A program made the translations under genes and the position numbers. A model generated the notes under the pieces. That model worked only from the letters and a program-made list of their open reading frames with translations. It did no database searches and was not told the DNA's origin. A stretch of DNA of 16,028 bases, taken from contig URRX01000016.1 of assembly GCA_900550345.1 (NCBI GenBank), positions 1-16,028 of the forward strand. Direction: 5' to 3'. This DNA comes from an uncultured Anaerococcus sp. Lineage in GTDB: Bacteria > Bacillota > Clostridia > Tissierellales > Peptoniphilaceae. Shown here piece by piece: positions 1 through 7,044 of the stretch (its first letter is position 1; each line of letters starts with the position of its first letter).

Positions 1-19
1 TATTTTTTACATTCTACAA

Positions 20-51
20 AATAAATAAACCTCCACAAAAAGGTGAAGGCT
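20..51 (-). terminator. Rho-independent terminator after the ComGA-like ATPase
   Basis: Read on the minus strand, a 7-bp GC-rich stem (CCTTCAC / GTGGAGG, one G-T wobble, loop of six) is followed by TTTATTTATTTT. It lies about 25 bases after the ATPase stop codon and probably ends the rluD-comM-ATPase transcript. The T-tract is interrupted by A, so termination may be incomplete. Confidence 0.7.
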
Positions 52-74
52 TATATTAATTTATGTTCATTGGT

Positions 75-1259
75 TTAATTAAAATAATAAATTGAATCTA
101 AAACTTCTTCAAAGCTTGTCACTCCTTCTAGAACTTTTTTTATCCCATTATAAGTCATAGATTTAAAATTTTTTTCCTTATTTAATAGATCTAAATCACT
201 CTTACTAAAATTTTTATTTTCAAAAAATAATTTTTTGTAATCCTCATCAAAATCTACAATCTCTTCAACAGCTTCTCTTCCTAGATAACCATCATGGCAT
301 TTTTCACAAGAACCTGGTTTGTAAATATAAGTATTTTCTTCTATATCACAATAATTTTTTACAAAATTATATTCTTCTTTTGAAATTTTTCGTTTTTTCT
401 TACATGAGCAAAGTTTTCTAACAAGCCTTTGGCTAGCGAGAGTATTTACAGATTGTTTTATCAAATAATCTTCAACTTCCAAATCACGAAGCCTATTAAT
501 AGATGCAAAACTATCATTTGTATGAAGAGTAGTTAAAACTAAATGACCGGTTATGGCAGCTCTTACTGCCATTTTTGCAGTTTCATTATCCCTAATCTCA
601 CCAAGCATAATAATATCTGGATCTTGTCTTAAAATTGACCTAAGTGCACTTTGGAAAGTTAATCCAATTTTTTCATTAATTGAAATTTGGTTAATGCCCA
701 AAATATTAATTTCTACTGGATCTTCTATACTAATTATATTTCTTTTTTCATCATTTAATTTATTTAACAAAGAATAAAGGGAAGTAGATTTTCCAGAACC
801 AGTTGGTCCTGAAAAAATTATCATTCCTGATTTATTTTTAATAGCCTTTTCCAAAATTTCTTTTGACTTATCAGTAAATCCCAATAAATTTTGTGCTTTT
901 TTAAAATTTTCAATGGAAAGAATCCTTAAAACTAATTTCTCACCAACTATGGTATTTAAAGTAGAAATTCTAAAATCTATATGTGGAAATTTTTCTAATT
1001 TTAAATATCCATCTTGAGGCCTTCTTTTTTCTGAAATATCTAGTTTTGAAGATAATTTAATTCTTGTTAAAAGCTTAATATAGGAGGAATAATCCATCTC
1101 AGTAATAATTTTAAGTTTTCCGTCAATTCTAAATCTTATTCTTGAAAATTTTTCATCAATTGGCTCAATATGGATATCACTTGCATTTAAATCAAGAGCT
1201 TTAGTAATAAGCTCATTTATATATGAGTCAATATTGGTCTTAATTAAATTATTGTCCAT
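75..1259 (-). CDS. ComGA/GspE/PilB-type secretion ATPase
   Basis: A cytoplasmic hexameric ATPase of the type II secretion, type IV pilus and competence pseudopilus family, which powers pilin assembly. From the ATG start, an N2-like domain spans roughly residues 5-115, Walker A GPTGSGKST is at 151-159, the Walker B-like IMLGEIRD at 217-224, and the His box TGHLVLTTLHTND follows. Cysteines 284, 286, 318 and 321 form the CxC and CxxC pairs that bind zinc in many family members. At 394 aa it lacks the N1 domain of classical GspE/PilB (about 550 aa) and is closer to ComGA in size. I chose the ATG at 1259 over an in-frame TTG at 1271: the TTG is part of TTGGAG, a good ribosome binding site 6 bases before the ATG, and the ATG shares one base with the comM stop (TGATG), which suggests translational coupling. 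No pilin, ComGB/PilC or prepilin peptidase gene is visible in the window. The family is certain; the competence role is inferred from comM next door. Confidence 0.9.
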   Translation of the reverse strand: MDNNLIKTNIDSYINELITKALDLNASDIHIEPIDEKFSRIRFRIDGKLKIITEMDYSSYIKLLTRIKLSSKLDISEKRRPQDGYLKLEKFPHIDFRISTLNTIVGEKLVLRILSIENFKKAQNLLGFTDKSKEILEKAIKNKSGMIIFSGPTGSGKSTSLYSLLNKLNDEKRNIISIEDPVEINILGINQISINEKIGLTFQSALRSILRQDPDIIMLGEIRDNETAKMAVRAAITGHLVLTTLHTNDSFASINRLRDLEVEDYLIKQSVNTLASQRLVRKLCSCKKKRKISKEEYNFVKNYCDIEENTYIYKPGSCEKCHDGYLGREAVEEIVDFDEDYKKLFFENKNFSKSDLDLLNKEKNFKSMTYNGIKKVLEGVTSFEEVLDSIYYFN

Positions 1260-2788
1260 CACATACTCCAATATTTATCATCCAAGGACCTATATCGAAC
1301 AGATTCAAGAAGATGTTTCACTTCAATTTTTTCGCATCCTTCAAGATCTGCAATAGTTCTACTCATTTTTATAATTTTATTGTAAGACCTTACAGAAAAA
1401 TTATATTTATCAAAAGCTTTTTGTCCAATTTCCTTCACATTTTTATCAAGTTTTATATATTTTTTCATAAGCCTTGTGGAAAGAGCTCCATTAGTAGAAA
1501 TTTCTTCATTTTCATATCTTTTTATTTGAATCTCTCTTGCTCTTTGGACTTCTTCTTTCATTTCTTTTGAAGATTTTGTTTTTATATTGTCATCCAAATC
1601 TTTGTATTTTACAGGCTTAATTTCTATATGAATATCAATCCTATCAAGAATTGGCGAAGATAATTTTGATAAATATCTTCTTATTTCATTTTGTGTGCAA
1701 GTACATTCCTTTAAAGGATTTCCAAAATTTCCACAAGGACAAGGATTCATAGCAGCAATCAAAATAAAATCTGCTGGATATTTGATACTTGCCATTGATC
1801 TTGAAATATTTATTTCTTTATTTTCCAATGGCTCTCTCAAAGCTTCTATGGTTTTTTTAGAAAATTCTGGAAATTCGTCCAAAAACAAAACTCCCTTGTG
1901 AGCGAGTGTTATTTCTCCTGCTTTTGGTATATTTGCACCTCCTCCAATCAAAGAAACTTCACTTGCTGAATGGTGGGGAGATCTGAATGGTCTATTATTT
2001 ATTAATTTTCTACTTTCAAGAAGTCCCATTACTGAATAAATTTTTGTAACCTCAATTTTTTCTTCAAAATCCATATTTGGTAATATTGATGGTAAATGTT
2101 TAGCAGAAAAAGTTTTCCCACTACCTGGAGGTCCAATCATTAATAAGTTATGTCCACCAGCTGCTGCAATTTGTAATGCTCTTTTTAAAGAATCTTGACC
2201 TTTTATATCAGAAAAATCATAAGGATATGTAATATTTTTATTTGTATTTGATAATTTTGTTTTGTAGGGAGATTTTTTTGTATTTTCGTTAAGATATGAA
2301 ACTAATTCTTCTAAATTTAAAAATGGAAAAATATTGCAATCATTTATTATTGCACACTCATCCTTATTTTCATCTGATATTATAAAATTTTTAAATCCCT
2401 TTTCTCTCATAGAAATTACCATGGCAAGGGCGCCTTTTACTGGGACAATTCTCCCATCAAGTGAGAGCTCGCCTATAAAAATAAAATCATCTTTGGTATT
2501 TTCAATTACTCCCATACTTTTTAAAAGAGAAATTGCAATTGGCAAATCTAGTTGAGTTCCTTCTTTTTTTATATCTGCAGGCGATAAATTTATGGTTATT
2601 CTTCCTTGAGGAAATTTGAAACCAGAATTTATAAGAGCAACTCTAATCCTATCTTTCGATTCTTTTATAGATGAATCTGGAAGACCAACTATATTAAAAG
2701 CTGGCATTCCACTAGTTATATCAGATTCAACCTCAATTGATTTTCCATCAAGACCCAAAAGAGTAACTGTATTTGTTTTTGAATACAT
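1259..2788 (-). CDS. comM: YifB/ComM family Mg-chelatase-like AAA+ ATPase
   Basis: Full-length (509 aa) member of the YifB/ComM family. In naturally competent Gram-negative bacteria ComM is a hexameric helicase that promotes branch migration when incoming DNA recombines; in Firmicutes the role is less well defined. An N-terminal ChlI-like, Lon-protease-fold domain covers about residues 20-140. The AAA+ module has Walker A GPPGSGKT at 219-226, Walker B LFLDEF at 301-306 and SPILDRID near 378-385 as the arginine-finger region. The cysteines in NPCPCGNF and ECTCTQ (350, 352, 362, 364) are typical of the family. The ATG is preceded by TAGGAG inside the last codons of rluD, with one base between the rluD stop and this start. 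Together with the ComGA-like ATPase downstream it suggests a link to DNA uptake, which is an inference. Confidence 0.92.
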   Translation of the reverse strand: MYSKTNTVTLLGLDGKSIEVESDITSGMPAFNIVGLPDSSIKESKDRIRVALINSGFKFPQGRITINLSPADIKKEGTQLDLPIAISLLKSMGVIENTKDDFIFIGELSLDGRIVPVKGALAMVISMREKGFKNFIISDENKDECAIINDCNIFPFLNLEELVSYLNENTKKSPYKTKLSNTNKNITYPYDFSDIKGQDSLKRALQIAAAGGHNLLMIGPPGSGKTFSAKHLPSILPNMDFEEKIEVTKIYSVMGLLESRKLINNRPFRSPHHSASEVSLIGGGANIPKAGEITLAHKGVLFLDEFPEFSKKTIEALREPLENKEINISRSMASIKYPADFILIAAMNPCPCGNFGNPLKECTCTQNEIRRYLSKLSSPILDRIDIHIEIKPVKYKDLDDNIKTKSSKEMKEEVQRAREIQIKRYENEEISTNGALSTRLMKKYIKLDKNVKEIGQKAFDKYNFSVRSYNKIIKMSRTIADLEGCEKIEVKHLLESVRYRSLDDKYWSM

Positions 2789-2789
2789 T

Positions 2790-3689
2790 TTATTCTCCTA
2801 AAGCTAAAATTTTTTTATATTTTTTGAAATCCTCGTTAACTTCTACACAAAATTCTCTGTAGATTCCGTTTTTATCTTTAAAACCTAATTTGTGGCAATG
2901 AAGTAGTTGGTGGTCCAAATTAAATTTGTGTTTTACATTTCCATAAACAGGATCTCCCAAAAGCGGATGATTAATATAGGTCATGTGAACCCTAATTTGG
3001 TGAGTTCTTCCAGTTAAAATTTTTATTTTTACCAAGGAATAGCCATTATTTTCTGAAATAACTTCATACTTACTTATTGCATCACGACCAGAATTTGTAA
3101 CCGCCATTTTTCTGCGATTATTTGGATCACGATCCATATAAGTGTGAACTGTTCCAGATTTTTTTTGAAAAATCCCATTACAAATTGCCAAATATTCCTT
3201 ATCAACTTGTCTAGTTTCAAAAAGATTTTTTAAATATTTGTAAGATGAATTGCTTTTTGCAATTACCATAAGACCAGTTGTATCCTTGTCTAATCTGTGA
3301 ACAATTCCCGGCCTATCATCTCCCCCTATATGGGATAAATTATCATAACCAAAATGATGTAAGAGTCCATTAACCAAAGTTCCACTAACAATTGAACCTG
3401 CTGGATGGACAATTACATTTTTATCCTTGTCAATAATTGCAAAATCTTCATTTTCATAAATAATTTTCAAATTCATATCTTCAGATTCAATTTTTGCTTT
3501 TTCAAACAATTGGTCTGAAATTTCTATATCATCTTCTAAAATTAATTTATAAGAAGGTTTTATTTTTTTATTATTTACTTTTATTTTGTCATCTTTGATA
3601 AAATCCTTCACCTTTTCTCTAGGAATTTCTTCAAAAATATCTGAAAGATATTTATCAATTCTAATTTCTTTATTTGCTTTAATTCTCAT
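2790..3689 (-). CDS. RluA/RluD family pseudouridine synthase
   Basis: Isomerises uridine to pseudouridine in RNA; the RluD/YlyB subgroup acts on 23S rRNA. At 299 aa it has the usual length. An S4 RNA-binding domain lies at about residues 8-55. The catalytic domain carries the signature HRLDKDTTG at 131-139, with Asp134 as the catalytic residue, and GRTHQIRVHM at about 227-236. The exact RNA target (RluC-like or RluD-like site) cannot be read from the sequence, so no symbol is given. It is the first gene of the unit with comM and the secretion ATPase. The start codon has only a short AGG one base upstream, not a normally spaced Shine-Dalgarno, and no other in-frame ATG lies near the N-terminus. 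This agrees with a leaderless message. Confidence 0.93.
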   Translation of the reverse strand: MRIKANKEIRIDKYLSDIFEEIPREKVKDFIKDDKIKVNNKKIKPSYKLILEDDIEISDQLFEKAKIESEDMNLKIIYENEDFAIIDKDKNVIVHPAGSIVSGTLVNGLLHHFGYDNLSHIGGDDRPGIVHRLDKDTTGLMVIAKSNSSYKYLKNLFETRQVDKEYLAICNGIFQKKSGTVHTYMDRDPNNRRKMAVTNSGRDAISKYEVISENNGYSLVKIKILTGRTHQIRVHMTYINHPLLGDPVYGNVKHKFNLDHQLLHCHKLGFKDKNGIYREFCVEVNEDFKKYKKILALGE

Positions 3690-3724
3690 ACCTAAATTAT
3701 AGCATTATGAGAAAGTATATACAA
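3690..3724 (-). promoter_or_regulatory. Extended -10 promoter of rluD, predicted leaderless
   Basis: On the minus strand TTGTAT (3724-3719), a 17-base spacer and TATAAT (3701-3696) preceded by TGC form a near-ideal sigma-A extended -10 promoter. Seven bases beyond the last base of the -10 lies position 3689, the A of the rluD ATG. No space remains for a normal leader and ribosome binding site. Confidence 0.7.
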
Positions 3725-3751
3725 AATAGGATTATTTTTAAAAATTTCAAA

Positions 3752-3785
3752 TAAAAAACTCTTACAAAATAAAATTTTGCAAGAG
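3752..3785 (-). terminator. Rho-independent terminator of mnmA
   Basis: Minus strand: a 12-bp stem (CTCTTGCAAAAT / ATTTTGTAAGAG, one G-U pair), loop TTT, then TTTTTTATTT. It starts 13 bases after the mnmA stop. It sits just upstream of the rluD promoter and so separates the two minus-strand units. Confidence 0.85.
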
Positions 3786-3798
3786 CGCATTTCTAATA

Positions 3799-4908
3799 TT
3801 AAACTTTTAATCTTTTTTCTCCATTATAAACTTCATCTATAATGCAAGATCCCAAACAAACTTCCCCGTCATAAAATACTGCAGCTTGGCCTGGCGTTAC
3901 TGCTTTTGTTTTGTCATAGGTTATTTCTACTTTTCCATCATCTAAAATTTTTACATGAGAATTTATATCTTTTTGTCTATATCTAAATTTACATGTGCAG
4001 TCAAATTCTTTTTTTAGTCCCTTGGCTGAAATTGATGATAAATTTGATCCTATTAATCTATTTGAAAATAATTTTTCGTTATTTTTTCCTTGGCAAACTA
4101 TTAGTTCGTTTTTTTCTAAATCTTTTCCACAAACAAACCACGCTTCTCCTTCTCCACCAATTCCAAGTCCTCTTCTTTGACCAATTGTGTGATACATTAA
4201 ACCATAGTGTTTTCCCATTATATTTCCATCAGTATCAACTATATTTCCTTCTTTTGCAGGAAGATAATTAGATAAAAATTCATTAAAATTTCTCTCTCCA
4301 ATAAAACAAATACCTGTCGAATCTTTTTTATCAGCTGTCGCCAAATTATTTTCTTTGGCAATTTTTCTTACTTCTTTTTTATCCAAATCTCCTACTGGAA
4401 ATAAAACATCTTTTATTTGCTCTTGTGATAATTGTGAAAGAAAATATGTTTGGTCTTTATTTGAATCAAGACCTCTTAGCATTTTTGTTTCATCAGTTGA
4501 CCTATCAACTCTTGCATAATGACCTGTTGCAAGATAATCTGCACCCAAATCTTTTGCGTAATCCAAAAAAGCCTTAAATTTTATTTCCTTATTACACATT
4601 ATGTCTGGATTTGGAGTTCTTCCTTTCTTATATTCATCAAGAAAATATGAAAAAACTCTATCATAATATTCTTTTTCAAAATTTATTGAATAATATGGAA
4701 TTCCTATTTGATTGCAAACTTTGACCGCATCTTCATAATCAACTTCTGCAGTACAAACTCCATTTTCATCTTCCTCATCCCAATTTTTCATAAAAATTCC
4801 GCTAACATCGTAGCCTTCTTGTTTTAATAAAAGGGCTGCAACAGATGAATCGACTCCACCACTAACACCAACGATAACTTTTATATCTTTTTTATCTTTC
4901 TTTTCCAT
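3799..4908 (-). CDS. mnmA: tRNA-specific 2-thiouridylase MnmA
   Basis: ATP-dependent thiolase that places sulfur on C2 of the wobble uridine (s2U34) of the tRNAs for Glu, Gln and Lys. At 369 aa it is normal in length. The N-terminal PP-loop is SGGVDSS at 16-22, the first catalytic cysteine is Cys105 in NPDIMCN, and the second is Cys201 in GICFIGERNF, which forms the persulfide and disulfide. The C-terminal tRNA-binding part includes YHTIGQRRGLGIGG. The ATG follows GGGGGATAG, and the gene overlaps the end of the cysteine desulfurase gene by 17 bases, so the sulfur donor and acceptor are translated from one message. This pairing is common in Firmicutes that lack the IscU/Tus relay genes next to mnmA. 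A strong terminator follows. Confidence 0.97.
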   Translation of the reverse strand: MEKKDKKDIKVIVGVSGGVDSSVAALLLKQEGYDVSGIFMKNWDEEDENGVCTAEVDYEDAVKVCNQIGIPYYSINFEKEYYDRVFSYFLDEYKKGRTPNPDIMCNKEIKFKAFLDYAKDLGADYLATGHYARVDRSTDETKMLRGLDSNKDQTYFLSQLSQEQIKDVLFPVGDLDKKEVRKIAKENNLATADKKDSTGICFIGERNFNEFLSNYLPAKEGNIVDTDGNIMGKHYGLMYHTIGQRRGLGIGGEGEAWFVCGKDLEKNELIVCQGKNNEKLFSNRLIGSNLSSISAKGLKKEFDCTCKFRYRQKDINSHVKILDDGKVEITYDKTKAVTPGQAAVFYDGEVCLGSCIIDEVYNGEKRLKV

Positions 4909-5977
4909 CTATCCCCCTTAATTTTTTCAAAACTTCAAATGTATAATCAATATCATCTTTTTTATTTGTAAAACCAAAAGAAAATCTTACAGAATGTCTT
5001 GCCCTTTCTTCATCATACATATTTTTTATAACATTACTTGCTTCAACACTTCCTGCCCTACAAGCAGAGCCAACAGAAATGCAAATTCCATTCATGTCTA
5101 AATATGTAAGAAGAAGTTCATTTTTAACTTTTGGAAAATATAAATTTAATATATGGTCGGTAGAATTTTCCAAACTTCCATTAATTTCATATAAAAAATT
5201 TGATTCTTCTAATTTTTTTACAAAATAAGATTTTAATTCTTTGATTTTTTCTCTTTCACTATAAGCTTTTGGGAAAGATTTTGCCATAGAATAAGCGCCC
5301 ATTGTAAAAGATGTTCCAGCTCTTCTATCTTTTTCTTGTTCTCCTCCTTTAATAAAAGGATTAATTTTTTGATTACAATAAAGAATACCAAAAGAATTTA
5401 TACCGCCAATTTTGTGGCCTGATAGAGAAATTGAATTGCAATGAAGTTTTTCTACATCAATATCAATATGAGAATAAGCTTGAACACAATCAACATGAAA
5501 AAAAACATCCTTATCTTTTAAAAATTCTCCAATTTCATAAACTGGTTCAATTGCTCCTATTTCATTATTTACAAACATCAAAGAAACTAATTTGACATCT
5601 TCAGTAAGTTTTTCTTTCAACCCATCAAGTGAAAAATATCCATTTTTATCAACATCAAGAAAAATTGTTTTTTCCTTATTTACAGTATTTAAAATAGAAT
5701 CATGCTCAATTTTTGAAGTTATTATTAAATCATTTTTGAAATTTGACAAAATTGTATTGTTAGCCTCACTTGCTGATGAAGTAAAAATTACATGATTTGG
5801 ATTAGCATTGATAGATTTTGCAATTTCTTGTCTAGAATTTTCCAAAACTTTTTTTCCACTTCTTCCTAAAGCGTGTAAAGAATCAGGATTTCCATCAAAG
5901 TCTTCCATATGATCTAAAATATCTTCTAAAATTTCTTTTCTTTTTATTGATGTAGCTGCATAGTCAAAATATATCAT
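4892..5977 (-). CDS. Cysteine desulfurase, NifS/IscS-like
   Basis: PLP-dependent class V aminotransferase-fold enzyme that removes sulfur from cysteine and carries it as a protein persulfide. Visible residues are the PLP-stacking His92 (IEHDS), Asp163 in HVDCVQA, the Schiff-base lysine Lys189 in SLSGHKIGG, and the active-loop Cys306 in SVGSACRAGS. Length 361 aa is slightly shorter than IscS (about 400) and fits the dedicated NifS-like proteins found beside mnmA. The gene overlap with mnmA strongly suggests it feeds sulfur to MnmA, though supply to thiamine or Fe-S assembly is not excluded. AAAGGAAA lies 6 bases before the ATG. A small hairpin lies in the 44-base gap upstream, so part of its expression may come by read-through from ydbC. 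Confidence 0.95.
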   Translation of the reverse strand: MIYFDYAATSIKRKEILEDILDHMEDFDGNPDSLHALGRSGKKVLENSRQEIAKSINANPNHVIFTSSASEANNTILSNFKNDLIITSKIEHDSILNTVNKEKTIFLDVDKNGYFSLDGLKEKLTEDVKLVSLMFVNNEIGAIEPVYEIGEFLKDKDVFFHVDCVQAYSHIDIDVEKLHCNSISLSGHKIGGINSFGILYCNQKINPFIKGGEQEKDRRAGTSFTMGAYSMAKSFPKAYSEREKIKELKSYFVKKLEESNFLYEINGSLENSTDHILNLYFPKVKNELLLTYLDMNGICISVGSACRAGSVEASNVIKNMYDEERARHSVRFSFGFTNKKDDIDYTFEVLKKLRGIDGKER

Positions 5978-5998
5978 TAAAATTTCCTTTTAATTTAT

Positions 5999-6024
5999 AA
6001 AAGACCTAAAAAATTAGGTCCTTA
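5999..6024 (-). terminator. Weak intrinsic terminator or attenuator between ydbC and the cysteine desulfurase
   Basis: Minus strand: GACCTAA-TTTT-TTAGGTC, a perfect 7-bp stem that extends with one G-U and two A-T pairs into the ydbC stop codon, then TTTTAT. It lies 22 bases before the nifS-like ATG. I find no convincing promoter between it and that gene, so it more likely reduces than stops transcription. Confidence 0.6.
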
Positions 6025-6243
6025 GTCGTCAAATTCTTCTTTTAAAACTTCTTTTAAAACTTCAGCTTCTTCTTTAGTAAAAGTAATCCCCTTACTCATC
6101 CTTGTATGATCTTCATTCCAATCCCTCAAATCATATTTTGGATCTCTCTCATTCCAAGAAACAAGATTTAATTCCTTTGTCCATCCTTTGGCATTTGTTG
6201 AAAGAACACCTAAATTTTCTACTATATCAAATTTAATTGCCAT
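6022..6243 (-). CDS. YdbC-like PC4-fold single-stranded DNA-binding protein
   Basis: A 73-aa protein matching the YdbC family, the bacterial relatives of the eukaryotic coactivator PC4/p15. The family signature is clear: a short beta start, WTKELNLVSWN at about 21-31, then KYDLRDW, and a C-terminal helix after MSKGITFTKEE. YdbC of Lactococcus lactis is known to be a homodimer that binds single-stranded DNA (and RNA) through its curved beta sheet. The cellular role in bacteria is unsettled. Length is typical of the family. It follows the hypothetical gene after 8 bases and shares its promoter, and it precedes a weak terminator. The family call is firm; its functional link to the sulfur-transfer genes downstream is unknown. 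Confidence 0.88.
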   Translation of the reverse strand: MAIKFDIVENLGVLSTNAKGWTKELNLVSWNERDPKYDLRDWNEDHTRMSKGITFTKEEAEVLKEVLKEEFDD

Positions 6244-6251
6244 AAAAACTC

Positions 6252-6683
6252 CTAACTATAATAATTTCTTGGCAAAGAACTTAGCAAAACATTCTCGATT
6301 TCACTAGCTGCCAATTCCATTTTTCTAATTCTTCTTTTTATTCTACCCTTTTGTTTTATAATTTCCTCATCATCAAGATTTTTTATATCATCAAAACTTT
6401 TTAAAAGATTTTTAATTTTTATATCATCTGTATTATAAGATAAGTTTAAATCATTAAACTTATCGATCTTTTCAACAAAATCATAAGGATTATGGTCCAT
6501 CAATGAAATATAAGAATCCATAAAAATTCTATTAAGCTTATTTTTATCATTATAAAATTGATTTAAATTTTCATATCCTGTCAAATAAAAATTCAATTCA
6601 AATTCAGCCTTAATCAAACGAATTTTTAATTCCATTAAGTTTTTTTGATTTTTAGTTAAATTATTTTCATCAAAAACGCCCAT
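6252..6683 (-). CDS. Hypothetical protein, charged and mostly helical, 143 aa
   Basis: I do not recognise a family. The protein is soluble-looking, with no signal peptide or membrane segment. It is rich in Lys, Asp, Glu, Asn and Ile/Leu with helical spacing. Two long helical stretches are likely, at about residues 10-50 and 85-135, with a basic cluster KGRIKRRIRK near 111-120 that could contact nucleic acid or acidic partners. The start is well supported: AAAGGAGAGG lies 5-12 bases before the ATG and a good promoter just above it. It is the first gene of the unit with ydbC, nifS-like and mnmA. Codon use matches its neighbours, so there is no sign of recent transfer. Function is unknown. Confidence 0.8.
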   Translation of the reverse strand: MGVFDENNLTKNQKNLMELKIRLIKAEFELNFYLTGYENLNQFYNDKNKLNRIFMDSYISLMDHNPYDFVEKIDKFNDLNLSYNTDDIKIKNLLKSFDDIKNLDDEEIIKQKGRIKRRIRKMELAASEIENVLLSSLPRNYYS

Positions 6684-6695
6684 ATTATCCTCTCC

Positions 6696-6731
6696 TTTGA
6701 GTATAATATCACAGAAAAATTTCTCCTACAA
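6696..6731 (-). promoter_or_regulatory. Extended -10 promoter of the hypothetical-ydbC-nifS-mnmA unit
   Basis: Minus strand: TTGTAG (6731-6726), a 17-base spacer ending in TGA, and TATTAT (6708-6703). The predicted start near 6696 gives a leader of about 13 bases with an AAAGGAGAGG ribosome binding site. A second TATAAT at 6744-6739 has no usable -35. Confidence 0.6.
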
Positions 6732-6785
6732 GGATTGTATTATAAAGTTTTGAAATATCAATTTTTATTTATTAAATTTTTATTA

Positions 6786-6801
6786 ATTACAATTTTGTAA
6801 T
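6786..6801. repeat. Short inverted repeat ATTACAA-tt-TTGTAAT
   Basis: Seven-base arms with a two-base centre, 55 bases upstream of the -35 of the hypothetical gene and right beside the msrA T-tract. It could be an operator or chance symmetry in AT-rich DNA. It matches no operator consensus I know well. Confidence 0.35.
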
Positions 6802-6803
6802 AT

Positions 6804-6827
6804 AAAAAACCTAGACTAAGCTAGGTT
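6804..6827 (-). terminator. Rho-independent terminator of the J-protein/thrE/msrA unit
   Basis: Minus strand: AACCTAG-CTTAGT-CTAGGTT followed by TTTTATA (six T in a row including the stem end). It is also the left terminal hairpin of the palindromic element, so about 205 transcribed bases of that element would form the 3' untranslated region of the msrA message. Confidence 0.7.
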
Positions 6828-7044
6828 AAGACTATTGATAAAGTATACAAATCCTCATGCTAAGAATATCATACGGAAAAATTTGATTTGATTTCAAATT
6901 TGAAAATTCGTTAAAAATCGCACTGTTTGAGCGTTAGCGAGTTTGCGATTTTAGAATTTTGAAATTTAAAAATCAACAATTTTGGGAGTCAGATATTCGT
7001 GCTTGAGGGTTTGTCTACGATCTGAACCTAGTTTAACCTAGGTT
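6808..7044. repeat. 237-bp imperfect palindrome with identical terminal hairpins
   Basis: Each end is the same 20-base hairpin, AACCTAG-N6-CTAGGTT (6808-6827 and 7025-7044). Between them the left half (to 6922) and the reverse complement of the right half (from 6945) align along their length with small gaps: shared blocks include CCTCA, GAATATC, AAATTT, AAAATTC and AAAATCGCA. The unpaired apex (6923-6944) is CTGTTTGAGCGTTAGCGAGTT. The whole could fold into one long hairpin as RNA or cruciform DNA. It has no coding capacity. It resembles a small non-autonomous palindromic element, but no target-site duplication is evident. The right end covers the last codons and stop of msrA. Confidence 0.75.

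Larger units (their letters stand above)
6684..7032. other. Gene-free stretch of 349 bp
   Basis: The only gap over 300 bases in the window. It holds, from left to right, the promoter of the hypothetical gene, a 16-bp imperfect palindrome at 6786-6801, the msrA terminator and most of the 237-bp palindromic element. I see no open reading frame with a ribosome binding site in it and no tRNA. Confidence 0.75.

Noticed and set aside
1313..1570. Open frames on the plus strand antisense to comM (also 1695-1901, 2334-2555, 2616-2801)
   Set aside because: They lie opposite a clear full-length gene, have no ribosome binding site and give low-complexity Phe/Ser/Leu-rich products expected from AT-rich antisense.
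3993..4271. Two overlapping plus-strand frames opposite mnmA
   Set aside because: Shadows of MnmA, hydrophobic nonsense products, no promoter or ribosome binding site.
6739..6744. TATAAT on the minus strand as a second promoter of the hypothetical gene
   Set aside because: No acceptable -35 at 16-18 bases, and a better extended -10 promoter lies closer to the gene.
6786..6801. Palindrome as a Fur or PerR box
   Set aside because: The arms do not match the Fur (GATAATGATAATCATTATC-type) or PerR (TTATAATnATTATAA) consensus; kept only as an unnamed inverted repeat.
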